A stretch of 64,000 nt of DNA. It comes from Branchiostoma floridae. Its lineage: Eukaryota > Chordata > Leptocardii > Amphioxiformes > Branchiostomatidae. The notes beneath the pieces are model-generated. The model was not told where the DNA came from. It ran no database searches and saw only the letters and a list, made by a program, of their open reading frames with translations. The stretch covers positions 5,857,686 through 5,921,685 of the forward strand of contig NC_049993.1 in assembly GCF_000003815.2 (NCBI RefSeq). Reading direction: 5' to 3'. A program made the position numbers and the translations under genes. The number at the start of each line of letters is the position of its first letter. Positions within the stretch are counted from its first letter, which is position 1. Positions 11,196 through 41,764 of this stretch are shown here, piece after piece.

Positions 11196-11774
11196 GAAAC
11201 CATATCCTATTGGTTGTACCACTCTCTATTATCAGTGGATGACTTCATGTCATACAGCAGAACCTTAAGGCCTAAAATCGTCGTGCCTCCATAGCAGGCC
11301 CTTGGGCCTTCTTTTGCGGACTTCTTTTTGTGCAGCGAGTTAGCAAGAAGAAGTCATCAGTTAAAAGTGTATTGTGCGTCATAAAATGTACAGAGAGTCT
11401 GCCTTATGGAGGCTATAAATCGCTATGGTTCTTCGGTACCCCAATAACTAACAGATCAAAATTCGTACAAATACATCGAGACGATATTGAGCTATGCTGC
11501 GGACACACAACAAATCTAAACGGAACCAAAAGAAGTACCTGCAGTCGGAACCAAACTCCTTCGAATTCCCGGAGCCTAAAATTTGCATTGCTATTAATGA
11601 TAAAAATTCGAAGATACTGCAGAGATGCAGAATTCATGCATCTCGCAGGTCTTAGCCTCCCTCGCATACTTCTAGAGCAGCGGCATTAAATTGGGCATTG
11701 ATGGGGGGGGGGGGGTCGACTCACGATTTTCAACATGGGATAAGGTTTCTGTAATCTGGGAAAGGGGATTTCAC

Positions 11775-11921
11775 TAGCCTCTACCAGGCTCCGTGGTTCG
11801 GTGAACCACGGTGGTTCGGATAATGGTCCTACTCGGCCGGCTGACTCCCCTAGCGTACTATTGACTCTATTTGACCAATTTCTACAATTACACCCAGAAC
11901 CACGGAGCCTGGTAGAGGCTA
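11775..11921. mobile_element. MITE with TAGCC termini and 9-bp TSD (147 bp)
   Basis: Terminal inverted repeats begin TAGCCTCTACCAGGCTCCGT and end with the reverse complement. The element is flanked by the direct repeat GGATTTCAC (11766-11774, 11922-11930). The corresponding place in copy 2 (about 17126-17135) has no insertion. A 9-bp duplication suggests a Mutator-like or related cut-and-paste superfamily. Confidence 0.85.
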
Positions 11922-12366
11922 GGATTTCACTGCAAACCAGCTTTCCAATGAAAGAGAACCTTATATGCCCATCACGAATCAGCGCTACCCCAAAAAACGC
12001 CGCCGCCCTAGAAGTCTGCGAACGAGGCTAGAATCTCTAATGTACGAAATGGGAGGGGGGCATATCAATGCCCCTCTAAGAAGTCTACTTCGGCCACAGA
12101 AAGTAAATCTTATTGATGGCATACTCGGCAGACTTCAAGAATAATGAGATAGGGCGGGGGAATAGGTAATCAAAAACAAGATGGCAAAATTTTGAAAATA
12201 GACACCAAGCGTTTTAGATCTAACAAGAATTGAAGTGACAAAACATGGTAACACTGCCAACAAGCCATCCATTCCTGCATTCAAGGAGTGAACTAGTGTG
12301 CCACATGTGAAACTAGCGTGTTAAACTGGTATCACTGACATATCAAGTTGGCAACTGCACTCGGGG

Positions 12367-13279
12367 NNNNNNNNNNNNNNNNNNNNNNNNNNNNNNNNNN
12401 NNNNNNNNNNNNNNNNNNNNNNNNNNNNNNNNNNNNNNNNNNNNNNNNNNNNNNNNNNNNNNNNNNNNNNNNNNNNNNNNNNNNNNNNNNNNNNNNNNNN
12501 NNNNNNNNNNNNNNNNNNNNNNNNNNNNNNNNNNNNNNNNNNNNNNNNNNNNNNNNNNNNNNNNNNNNNNNNNNNNNNNNNNNNNNNNNNNNNNNNNNNN
12601 NNNNNNNNNNNNNNNNNNNNNNNNNNNNNNNNNNNNNNNNNNNNNNNNNNNNNNNNNNNNNNNNNNNNNNNNNNNNNNNNNNNNNNNNNNNNNNNNNNNN
12701 NNNNNNNNNNNNNNNNNNNNNNNNNNNNNNNNNNNNNNNNNNNNNNNNNNNNNNNNNNNNNNNNNNNNNNNNNNNNNNNNNNNNNNNNNNNNNNNNNNNN
12801 NNNNNNNNNNNNNNNNNNNNNNNNNNNNNNNNNNNNNNNNNNNNNNNNNNNNNNNNNNNNNNNNNNNNNNNNNNNNNNNNNNNNNNNNNNNNNNNNNNNN
12901 NNNNNNNNNNNNNNNNNNNNNNNNNNNNNNNNNNNNNNNNNNNNNNNNNNNNNNNNNNNNNNNNNNNNNNNNNNNNNNNNNNNNNNNNNNNNNNNNNNNN
13001 NNNNNNNNNNNNNNNNNNNNNNNNNNNNNNNNNNNNNNNNNNNNNNNNNNNNNNNNNNNNNNNNNNNNNNNNNNNNNNNNNNNNNNNNNNNNNNNNNNNN
13101 NNNNNNNNNNNNNNNNNNNNNNNNNNNNNNNNNNNNNNNNNNNNNNNNNNNNNNNNNNNNNNNNNNNNNNNNNNNNNNNNNNNNNNNNNNNNNNNNNNNN
13201 NNNNNNNNNNNNNNNNNNNNNNNNNNNNNNNNNNNNNNNNNNNNNNNNNNNNNNNNNNNNNNNNNNNNNNNNNNNNNNN
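12367..13279. other. Assembly gap (913 N)
   Basis: A run of N between composite repeat A copy 1 and a LINE endonuclease fragment. Confidence 0.99.
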
Positions 13280-14525
13280 TCAGTTTCTTATACTCCTTGA
13301 CTTTGTATACATAATTTTGTCTTTTGTCTTGTCGCCATGGAAATTTCCTAATTTCCGCGGCAAGGGCTCGCATTCTTGATTTTAAATCCCGACACTGTTG
13401 GTCGTACCACGGTTTATTTAAAGGTTTCTTTTTTCGCTTCAAAACTCGAATAGATTTTAGTGACAAGCCAGCTGTTATTTTGATGATGTTATTAAAGTCT
13501 TCAACAACATGTTTTGTTTGGCTGGCAGAGTAAGGTTTTGATATAAACTGTTGTATGGCGTTTTTTGTTTGTGAGGAACGAAGGGCCTCCTGGAATTTTT
13601 CACATGACGTTTCTTCCCAGATATATCTTTTAGGGAATGAATTAGTTTTTTCATCTGTTTTGTGTCTAAAATTTGAATGATTCGTTTTAAGGGAGACTGA
13701 AATTTGACAATGATCGGACATCCAGGTTGGGTCGTGGACTTTGAAATACTGTACAGATGTGAAGAAATGTAGACTAGTAATACAGTAGTCTACCGTACTT
13801 GTGCCATTATATTTTATACATGTGTTTTTTCCTGGAAGATCCCCAATAGTCCTTCCATTCACAAGAATCATATTAGCAGCAGAGCATAAATCAATGAGTT
13901 CTCTGCCGTATCTGTTATTTACAGTGTCGGTATTAAATCTGGGTTTTAGTTGAATTTCACATGCATTTTCATCAAGACCATCAAACAGTTTTTCTTGTAC
14001 ATTAGATGTTCTAGAATTCAAATCACCCAGAAGTAGAATATGTCCCCCGCTGTTGAATTTGGCTATGTCAGCAGTTAGGTCTTCAAATAGTGTGTTCTTT
14101 TTAGTAGCAAATATTGGAGAATTTTCAGGAGGTAGATAAAGGCAACCTAAAATTACATCCCTGTCAAAGCCAAAGAAATTCTTATCTAATTTGCACCATA
14201 TAATGTCGGAATTGTTACTATGTAATTTCGAGATTCCTTTCGCAAGATTTCGTTTAAAGAGAAGAACTACCCCGCCTGAATTTCTACGAGATTGTTTTCT
14301 AAGTTTTCTGTCGCTCCGGAAATAGTGGTAACCGTCTATATGAAAGTTGTCTTCAGGTTTCAGCCACGTTTCTTGGATACAGACTACATCATATTTACAA
14401 ATACTATCTAAAAAATCTACTTCTACACACTTTTTACTAAGACTACCTTGAATGTTCCAGCTAGTTAGGCGTAAGGCCACATCATGTGCCATAAGAAATG
14501 ATAGAAAAGTCAGAAAGTAAACCAA
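13280..14525 (-). mobile_element. LINE fragment encoding an APE-type endonuclease
   Basis: The minus strand holds an open frame of more than 400 codons beginning about 14525. Endonuclease/exonuclease/phosphatase motifs of a non-LTR retrotransposon are visible: LTSWNIQGSL, VVCIQETWL, SGGVVLLFKRN, HILLLGDLNSRT and the terminal WMSDHCQISVSL with the catalytic SDH. The frame is intact up to the gap, so the copy may be fairly young. The RT domain would lie in or beyond the gap. It could be the 5' part of the LINE whose 3' end is at 8455-9112. Confidence 0.88.
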
Positions 14526-15069
14526 GAAAAAATGTTAAGAGCAATAATTACGTATGTTAGATTCTCTTCTTTTTCGATTTCAACCGTGTAAAACTGAAAT
14601 GCATCAGAACACTGGTAGTTTCGCCAACACACACATATTCTAATTACTATACAGAGCATGATACATCGTACATAAAAGGCACCGAAATGAGGAGAACACG
14701 TTAAAAACGATTCTACAAAATTTTCATCACTCAAATGTCAGATCAAAGTTTTATGTGCTTTGCCAGTCGACCAAAAAGCCTAGAGTTGGTCGGGTAACCT
14801 GATCTGAAACACAATTTGATGTCTTGGCTCCCAATGTCCTACTTCTCCACTACCCATTCAACCGGTTTACCTTTGTCTGCAACAGTAGGTACCTAGCTGT
14901 TGTGAGTTCATAGTTCACGCCGATAAACAGTGAATAGATTTGTAAATGGTTCCGACTTTTTGTCGTACCCTTTTTGGGGACAACTTCTCGTTTTTTAAAC
15001 ATTTTCCAGAGATTGTAGATTAATGTAAAAACTTTAAGGTCCCAATAGCCTTTTTTTTTTTAGGACTCA
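14526..15069. other. Unassigned intergenic sequence
   Basis: No gene or recognisable repeat was seen, apart from possible 5' UTR of the LINE at its left edge. The right edge has a T-run just before the next composite repeat. Confidence 0.4.
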
Positions 15070-15074
15070 GGGGC

Positions 15075-15300
15075 AGTGGGTTTTTCTGGGATACGGTATT
15101 GGAAGGCGGAACCCATCCCTCTCCTTCCATTGCCTTTTACATCCCCAACCGAATCCAGGTACCTATTTTTACACTGGGTGGAGTCAGGAAAGTCGTGAGA
15201 ATGCCTTTCCCAAGGACTAGCCAGCAGTGCCAGTAATCGAACTCGTGACATTTTGGTCTCACCAGCATAAATGTAGCCACTCAAGCACCCGTCCCCAGAA
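15075..15300 (-). mobile_element. tRNA-derived SINE (copy 2)
   Basis: Near-identical to 9575-9795, with the same A-box and B-box arrangement on the minus strand. It is part of composite repeat A copy 2. Confidence 0.6.
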
Positions 15301-15706
15301 GATTACATAATGTTCAATGTCAGGAAATATGAATGGAGTGATTTCGTGTTTCCATGTACCCATGCATGTCCATTTTGTTCACTCTCTGTTGAACTCACGG
15401 CGTTTATCATGTACATGTTCTACGTAATCCAACCTACTTTTCCCCATTTGTCTGCTGGCTACGCCCTCTACCCCCTTATTAAAAAATGATGGGTTTCCCC
15501 TTAAATAAAAACAACGTAATTTGGTCGTAGTACAAATGATACCATCATTGTTCGTGTCACAAAATGAAGGCCCCCCCCCCCCCCCCACCTCACCTTCAAT
15601 AATGGTTTTCCTTCGTTCTGTCGCTGTCCGGTCTGAATCTATAAAAGCAGCCACTGGACCCTAGACACGAAAAAACATAATACCTGTTCAACCGGTTGAA
15701 AAATTC

Positions 15707-16616
15707 ATTACCTTCGCCAAGAAGGTTATATTTTGGGTAGCGTTTGTATGTGTGTTTGTTTGTTTGTAGAAGACCAGAATAACTCAAGAACGCCTGGATG
15801 GATTGTATTGATATTCGGTATGTGAGCAGGTCTTGGTGAGACCTAGAAACGATTAGATTTTGGGCCCCCTAGCGACCTGTTATGGTACTGCAGCAGAACT
15901 TCCTGGTTTGATATCTCAAGTTCTGAACATGCTATGGCCATGATATTTTAGTGGTAGATAGCTCTTGATGCCGAGAGTAGGTGGTGTATGTTTGGGCCCC
16001 CTAGTGGCTTGTTTTGGAACTGCAAAGCAGGTTTAGTGTCAGACTTTAAAAGGGAATAACTCAAAAAGAGGTTAACGAATTGTTATGATTTTTGGTATGT
16101 GGATAGCTTAAGTGATGCTTCATATAATGACATATTAATTATGCAAATATTTATCTAATTTGCATAATTGATTATGAAATTTTATGAACATGCTCAGTTC
16201 CAGTATGGGACCATTGCAACATGTGACACCTGTAACTGAGAAGGAGAAGAATATTGATTGATATATATTATGCAAAATAAATACCTAATTTGCATAATTA
16301 ATGAGAAAATGCTACAATTTTATTGTCGTAAATGACAGTAACTTCTTACTTGTAGCATTTGGAAGTTATGTACGGGTGAACATCGTTGAACATTAATTAT
16401 GCAAATGAGGGTCTCATTTGCATAAATTATCAGAAAATGCGATAAAAGCCTTCTTTCTTAACATAGATTGTGTACGTCTGGTGTCTGGTAGAGGAGATGA
16501 TCAACTGATACAATTTATGTAAATAACCTTATTTGCATAATCAATGATAATTAAAGCAGCAGTTGTAAAGAAAGCTAGGATTATTTGGCGAAGGTATGGG
16601 GTCGTGGAACTCTAGT
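15707..16616 (-). mobile_element. Non-autonomous AT-rich element, family B (inverted copy)
   Basis: The ends carry ACCTTCGCCAA and TTGGCGAAGGT as terminal inverted repeats. The inside has several TTAATTATGCAAAT-type segments and a GGGCCCCCTAG block. Read on the minus strand it resembles the elements at 22441-24600 and 29451-30535. It has no coding capacity and sits inside composite repeat A copy 2. Confidence 0.7.
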
Positions 16617-17760
16617 TTTATCTACGAAACCATACCCTATTGCTCTCTATGCATTCTTTTGCGGACTTCTTTTTGTGCAGCGGGTTAGCAAGAAGAAGTC
16701 ATCAGTTAAAAGTGTATTGTATGCCATAAAATGTACAGAGAGTCTGCTTTATGGCGGCTATAAATCGCTATGGTTCTTCGGTACCCCAAGAACTAACAGA
16801 CCAAAATTCGTACAAATCTACGACACGATATTGGGTTATTTTGCGGACACACAACAAATCTAAACGGAACCAAAAGCAGTACCTGCAGTCGGAACCAAAC
16901 TCCTTCGAATTCCCGGAGCCTAAAATTTGCATTGCTATTGATGATAAAAATTTGAAGATACTGCAGAGATGCAGAATTCATAACAGACATGCATTTCGCA
17001 GGTCTTAGCCTCCTTTGCATACTTAGCAGCGGCATTAAATTGGGCATTGGTGGGGGGGGGGGGGGGGGGTGTCGACTCACGATTTTCAACATGGGCTAAG
17101 GTTTCTGTAATCAGGGTAAGGGGTTTTCGCTGCAACCGATTTTCCAATGAAAGAGAACCTTAGCCCCTCACGAATCAGCGCTACCCCAAAAAACGCCGCC
17201 GCTCTAGAAGTCTGCGAACGAGGCTAGATCTCTAATGTGCGAAATGGGAGTGGGGCATATCAATGCCCCTCTAAAAAGTCTACCTCGGCCACAGAAAGGA
17301 AATCTTATTGATGGCATACTCGGCAGACTTCAAGAATAATGAGATAGGGCGGGGGAATAGGTAATCAAAAACAAGATGGCAAAATTTTGAAAATAGACAC
17401 CAAGCGTTTTAGATCTAACAAGAATTGAAGTGACAAAACATGGTAACACTGCCAACAAGCCATCCATTCCTGCATTCAAGGAGTGAACTAGTGTGCCACA
17501 TGTGAAACTAGCGTGTTAAACTGGTATCACTGACATATCAAGTTGGCAACTGCACTCATGGCTTCCATACTGGTGCCACTTTTACAACTATCAAACTAGT
17601 TTCACTTCTACAACTACAGTCATACCGACGTCGCTAGTGTCACCTGTACAAGTAAAATCATTAGGCGGCAATATATTTTCCCATTTTGGTACTTTCCCAT
17701 CATCTCCAGAGAATCTTCTTTTTTTTTCTAAAATCAGGCGAAAATGAATGAGCGCGGTGA

Positions 17761-19141
17761 TGTTATCCATAAGATTTATTTGCTGAGACCTTACAAAGTA
17801 AATGTGGGTGCAGTGGGTCAAGGGTTAGTACAGGACCGTTCCATTGCACCTGGACAACAGAGGAATGTTCAACACGAACCGTGACCCCTTGATGTGTCTT
17901 TACGCCCGAGCGACATTTTGTTTACATTCCAAGAGGAAGTTGAAAGGGTACCGCTTTCTGCTGGTACCAAAAAATTGTCTGCACTCTGCAAATAGGAAAT
18001 CTAGTTCACCTTTATCTGTGGGGTAACCTATGTATCTGTTGTTTGTAAAAACTGGGTATTTTTTATTTCGGACGGACGGTGATTTCAAATTGCATATCTT
18101 TTTGAATACCCTGTTTTTAAAAATAACCGTTACGGATATAGGTTACCACACGGATAAGGGTGAACTAGCGTTACTACTTCAAGCCACGGAAACCATCTAG
18201 AATGTCCACGGTCGTCTTACGTCTTTATAGGGCATTAGAGTGAAAGATTTTCCCCATTCGGTGACAAGATTTGGGCTAATTTTGGGGAGGTCAAAACGAT
18301 TTAGGTGTTCATGTTGTGATCCACATTGGAAATGAAACTGCCAATGAAAAACATCAATACTCTTATATTTCCTTCACATTATACGCTATAAATCATAGCC
18401 CCAACGGTACTGTATGACACCATATGTCTCTACTAATAATAATACTAATACTATATACGTATATAAAGCTACCCTTGGTAGGTACTAGTGTCACTTTACA
18501 GTAGGGATTGATTAATACAACTACAAAAAAATGTTGCGCATCTTATCCGTAGTCGTTCCTAAGCTTGACGGTAACTATGTCGATAGTAAAGGGCCTGTGG
18601 GGTTCCTAACCGTCACGTTTCGTTAAAACTATGTCCTGTCTGACATGCATAAATTCCAAAGTTCACTTCAGTTCACTTCTCCCCCTGAGAGGGAACTCAA
18701 GCTTTAGTTCACTTCGCGCCCTGAGTCACGGTAACGACCCATGGAACCGGAATTTGTGAACACCAGGAGGTGGAACAGAATTCCTGTTGCTTATTTCTGC
18801 TTAGTGTAGTTACAGTATGGATACAAATCTTTACAGTCGGCATAACTTCCTCAACTCTTTTGTTGGACAGAATTAGATTTCCAATTCTCTCACCGTCAGA
18901 TTAGTTTGTTTGCTGAACATCGAGTGGGCAGTGTTTGTTCATAAAACAGGTTCCCTATCTAAGGTTTGATGATTTAGTACACTAGTCGATTTGGGCAGAC
19001 AATATCGCCACTACACACCTGAAGTGCTATATAGCTATTCATAGCCCGGTGACTTGTGGTCCTATTTGTAAATGATTAACTTACAATCAGCAGACCGTTT
19101 GTAAAGTTTGAGCCCAGCAGTTAACAAACAACTAGACTAAG
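17761..19141. other. Intergenic region upstream of the first Tie-type phosphatase gene
   Basis: No coding exon or clear repeat was recognised. It includes the presumed promoter and 5' UTR of the gene starting at 19142; no TATA box or initiator could be assigned with confidence. Confidence 0.4.
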
Positions 19142-37064
<17,923 letters not shown>

Positions 37065-39479
37065 AAGACTCTCATTGGACTCTCTGTCTAAACTAAAAAC
37101 AAAGCACCAGGAAAACATTTTGATTTCTGTTATTTTGCCGGCTTTGGAGCTTTCATAGTACCTTTAGGCATCATTATGGTCATGATTATGATTATGAGAT
37201 TTAGTGAAAAGATTTCAGACATTTCATTGACTATAAAGTACCTGAACCAACTTCAGACAGTTACAATGTAAGTATGAGTCTCTAAATAACATCAGCAATC
37301 ATCTACCTGATATCATTAAGTCTTGCCTGTTGCAGTTTGTGAATTATGTTGCAAATAGATACAAGTGCTAAATTTTAGTTCATGGTTTAAGTACAACGTC
37401 TAAGTCATGATATTGTAGAGGACTGACATTTTCACGTCTTTTTCAATAACACGTTATCGTGCGTGTAATGATAGTTTGTTTTTGATGATGATTTTACCGA
37501 TAAGCTACTCTGTATTACAGACGGGTTAAGCTTTGGCTTGTTTTGGATGCCCTTTTTTCAGAATTTTCTCGAAAAAAAAAAAGAAAACCTGACAAAGTAA
37601 ATAACCCGACACAAACTGTGTCACTGACGAAAAACTACTTTTTGGCGTATCTTATTACCTGGATGTCTAACCTTCATCAACATACCGAACAAAAACTGCT
37701 GAACATTTGTCCAAAACAAGCCTGGGTATAACTTGAAATTGTAAAGGAAAGAAGCTGTACAATTACAGCAATATTCAACATGCTGTACTCTACAATTTTA
37801 TTGTACAAGCAATCGTATTCTTACTGATTTGAAAAGATTTTGTGATAAACATACTAGTGCTTTTCTTCTGAATCATAAAATCCCATTGGTTTTACAAAGC
37901 ATGTCAGAGGCTTGTCATGCATTCACGCAAATCAATCTTGCCGAAATGTTCTCTTTAGTCACTCGTAATATAAGGCGTTTGCTTATCTGCTTCAAAATAA
38001 ACAAGGACGACTCCTTAAACAGACCGTGTTCATTGAATGATTGTCTACTTCACATGCCCAGACACATTTACCTACACCTCTGTAACATAGTTCTGTCCAA
38101 GACTGTCTAAAACAACAGAAGCATCAACCCAAAAAATTAAACATTTCACAATCTGCATTATTTCAGATTGGTCTAAGCTTCATCAGTTGCAACTGATTTA
38201 CAATTGTTTTCTTCACTAGTTCTAAGTTATACTGCACCGTTAAGTAATCTTTACACCTTATAATATTTTGAAAGGACATAGGATTTATTGATTGACAAAC
38301 AGATGAAATCATTGTAACAGTTGCATTTCTCCAACGTCTTCCTGTTTCACAAGGGAAGAATTCACAGCAAATGTTAACTTGACTATTTCTATTAGTTGAA
38401 TACGAAGAAAACATGTCACATTTGACTTAACAAAGAAGGAAATCTCATAAACGTTGCCATTCTTTAGTTTGAATGGTCGCAGTTTCTTGTCCAATCCTGA
38501 CGTCACTCACTGCTGTGGGTCACGTGATCATCAATTTGGTGCTTACATGACGTAATCACCTAGCCTATCACGAGTTACTAGTACGTGGTTTGTCACAAAA
38601 CTGGTTGGGTTAGTCCCGGAGGTCATGCTATAATAGAAAAGTTAAATTCAATGGATTATAGGATTGACATATTTTCAAAACAACCTGAAAGGTGGCACTG
38701 AGAAGTGAACAGGACGTTTGCAACTGAGGAACTTGATATAAAGAGAGTATACACAACTCAGAATGGAATGTGTGACAAGTTGACAGGTATACAGGTCTAA
38801 CGCCCACGCCACCCACAACCATCTATAGTTCCTCATGTGTTCAATGGTTTGTTCAAAGTTCAAACTATTACTACACATGTAGTACTTTACTTGTTGAAAA
38901 ACTAGATGGGCTGCACTGACGATGAAGAGGAACGTTCAAACTGAGCACCTTTAGCATAATTTTCTCAACCTCCTTGGCATAATGCAGCATATGGCGATCC
39001 ATCAACCCCTTCGGGTTATTCTCCTTCAAATTAAAAAAAAATGGCCCCTGCAGTTTCAAAAAAGTTGCTAGGGCGTACAAACAGACAGACAGACAGAAGA
39101 GGAAGAGCAAAAACAGAATATGTTTTTCTTATGTGTGTTTGCATAATGAGAATTACTGTACATTTTGCTTGTCGATCAAAGCCATCTTTCCACATATGAT
39201 AAAATTATGCTGTCAACATGCTGATAAACTTACCTGAGACGAAGGAGCATCGTGTGAGAGGGGGTCGTATGATTTATATCGATTATAAACGACATAATTA
39301 TTGAGAAATAGTTCTATCAGACAACAATCGACTTACACTGACATGTTTAAAGAATATATAAACCATATATATAATACCAAGAAATGAGAAGACTAGTGCT
39401 GTAGACGGTCATTTATGTACCTCCCCCTTCTGTAATGGAATGACCCATCTTTCATGATTGCACAATGAACCGTGAAACT
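37065..39479. other. Intergenic region after the first phosphatase gene
   Basis: Includes the 3' UTR of the first phosphatase gene. No gene, RNA or clear transposon was recognised. The segment around 38620-39110 contains only short frames that look like chance. Confidence 0.4.
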
Positions 39480-39623
39480 TCACGCTGCAGTTTTCGTGCT
39501 ACACCCGGAAGTAAACTATTCGTACTTTTGTTCTCCTCGTTCAAGACATTTTCAAGACATTCTTGGGCATCAACTTGACGGGATTGTGACCATATCTTCA
39601 ACATTTTAGTCTCAGGAGCTCAG
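39480..39623 (+). promoter_or_regulatory. Possible promoter/5' UTR exon of the second phosphatase gene
   Basis: A good donor (CTCAG followed by GTAAGT) lies at 39624, and a good acceptor TTGCTTTTAG ends at 41720, 44 bp before the start codon at 41765. This would make a leader exon ending at 39623 and an intron of about 2.1 kb. Inferred only from splice-site quality. Confidence 0.3.
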
Positions 39624-41194
39624 GTAAGTCACAAGCCTTCCTTATCGCTTTACAAGGAGTTCGGAAGGTTTGTAGCTGTCAAAACATGACGTCCGACGCT
39701 ATGGCCGACTTGTAAGTTCCAAGAAGCCATGGTGTTCCGGACCCATGTCCGCCCGATTATGTACGGTTTGAGTGCTACTTCTGTCAGTATTTTTGTCTTA
39801 GGTAAACCCTAGAATAATTGAGAGACTTTCCTTGAAGACTTGTGTAGATTAGCGAGGACACTGGCGTCGTAAAATGCAGGCCTAGCTCGAACAAGGAAGT
39901 GTTAAACGTGATAAACAGTGTATGACCAACTGTCAGTTATGATACTGATAGTACAACGTACAATGGGTCTGTGTTTAAACTTTTAGATACTCTGTAGGTT
40001 TACCATGTCTAATGTAGGTAACTGTGTGTTTGAGAGGAAACGTTTTTAGCTTTCTGTCTTGGTGTTTGTCATGTTCGGTGTTCGTGGAGGGGGGGGGGGC
40101 GGTGAAGTGAAACTTATGAATTATTCATTACCACAAGGAAGTAGGGTAAGGAAAGGGTGCGCCAGGCTTTTCCGTGTAAAGCAAGGGAACTTCGCATAGC
40201 ACGAAGTAACAAGTCACTGGCTATTGATCGAATCTATAATTGGAAACAAGACATAAAGGAAGAGAAAGCAGAATATCACGTGCACAGCGAGAAAGTAAGG
40301 AACTCTCGTCTGTATGAGTCAAATCCCTGTATGGCTGTGCTGACAAGACTGGGGTACTGCACGGGAAAGCACGCCGCATTTCCGTTAGCTGATAGACATC
40401 TTCGCTCACAATTGTTGGAGGAAATACAGAGAGACTGTGACAGCAAAGATATCCGTGTTTAAACTTGATATCAGTTTTGTTGGCCTTCAGATTAAGATGC
40501 AAAATAATGCATAATGCACTTTAATGTGAGCCTAGCACATACCAAAGCATCAGGTACATTAACGTAATCATCTGCGAGAATCTTTCTTTCTTTTTGTGAC
40601 GACACGAAGCTATTTCCGTTCCCTATAATGTAGGCAACGTATAAATTGTCCGACAAACTGCTCTTTTTTCCGTCGGAATGTGGAGACTGTTGCGGTATTT
40701 TTCCAAGTTCGTGCAAAGAATGTAAATAACCACAATCAATTTGTAACGGACTGCCGACATTTCTAACTTGACACAAGGCAGGCTGTATGTGGTGAGAAGT
40801 GTAGCTTGGCTTTGCTGACTTTACCCATGCTTTCATAGGTGAAATTGTTGAATAGTATACAACGTTACAATTTGTGAGTTCTGTGTTCTTCTATTAGCGT
40901 AAGTAATATCTTATAAAGTGTGGTCAATTTTACCATACCCCGTGTGCATTTCCCCCAATTTCCGGTCACTACCTCACGACAGTCATCATGAGCAGGATCT
41001 TTATTTTCTGCCCTATTTCATTGTACTACTAACTGTGAGAAGCCCCAGGCATGTTTGGTCACGTAATGTCTGAGGAGGGTGATATACCATGCATGAACTA
41101 TATAACTGCGTAAACACCTGACTGGTTGACCGCGCTTCAGTCCAGGAAGTAACCTACAAAACTTCTCGGAAATGGTGATATAGTTTGGGCTTGC

Positions 41195-41396
41195 CTGTCT
41201 GCGTGCCTGTCTGTGTTTGTGTGCACGCATTTGTGTACGTGCGTGCGGGTGTGTCTGTCTGTCTGTCTGTCTGTGTCTGTATGTGAATGTGTGTGTGTGC
41301 GTGTGTGTGTGTATGTCTGTCAGTGTGTGTCTGTGTGTGTGTACCTGTCGTCTGCGTGTGTGTATGTGTGTGTTTCTGTGTGTGTCTGTCAGCCTG
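41195..41396. repeat. (TG)/(TGTC)n compound microsatellite
   Basis: Imperfect TG, TGTC and TGCG units in the region between the first and second phosphatase genes. Confidence 0.95.
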
Positions 41397-41764
41397 TTTT
41401 TTAATCTGATGGATATATCAAAATTGATATTGCAAAGTTTCAAGCTCCAACGTAACTATGGTACTCTATTCTATACGCAACTATTCAAGGAAAAACGTAA
41501 CAATTTCATTTTTATTCATATCTAACGTCATTTATCCTAGGTCACTAGTCTAATAACCCAACAATTCGGTAAAGCCGAGGAGAAACATCACATGACTGCA
41601 TTTCTGCACTCACAAGTACTCACAAAACGAAATCTTGTTCCTCCAAGATTGACCACAGCTTGTAAACTTTGCGAAATTCAGGTTCCTTCCTTGATCGATT
41701 ATTGCATGTTTTGCTTTTAGTGCTGCAGAAAGAGTGACGCCAGCAGCGTGCGGACAGCACAACC

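Larger units (their letters stand above)
9577..12366 (+). repeat. Composite repeat A, copy 1 (interrupted by a LINE and a MITE)
   Basis: Segments 9577-10228, 11209-11774 and 11931-12366 are collinear and almost identical with 15075-17540. Copy 1 differs by holding a LINE fragment (10242-11195) and a small MITE (11775-11921) that copy 2 lacks. It stops at the N gap starting at 12367. Several hundred bases at the right end show almost no difference from copy 2, so the duplication is recent or partly an assembly artefact. No coding function was recognised. Confidence 0.8.
15075..17760 (+). repeat. Composite repeat A, copy 2 (interrupted by an AT-rich element)
   Basis: Collinear with 9577-12366. 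It carries its own insertion (15707-16616) within a few tens of bases of the site where copy 1 carries a LINE. It retains the uninterrupted sequence at both copy-1 insertion points. It extends past the point where copy 1 meets the gap, to a segment around 17700-17760 also found inverted near 21885-22400. Confidence 0.78.

Noticed and set aside
40157-40462. 101-codon open frame upstream of the second phosphatase gene
   Set aside because: No recognisable domain, no splice or codon-use support, and it overlaps an equally long frame on the other strand; it looks like chance.
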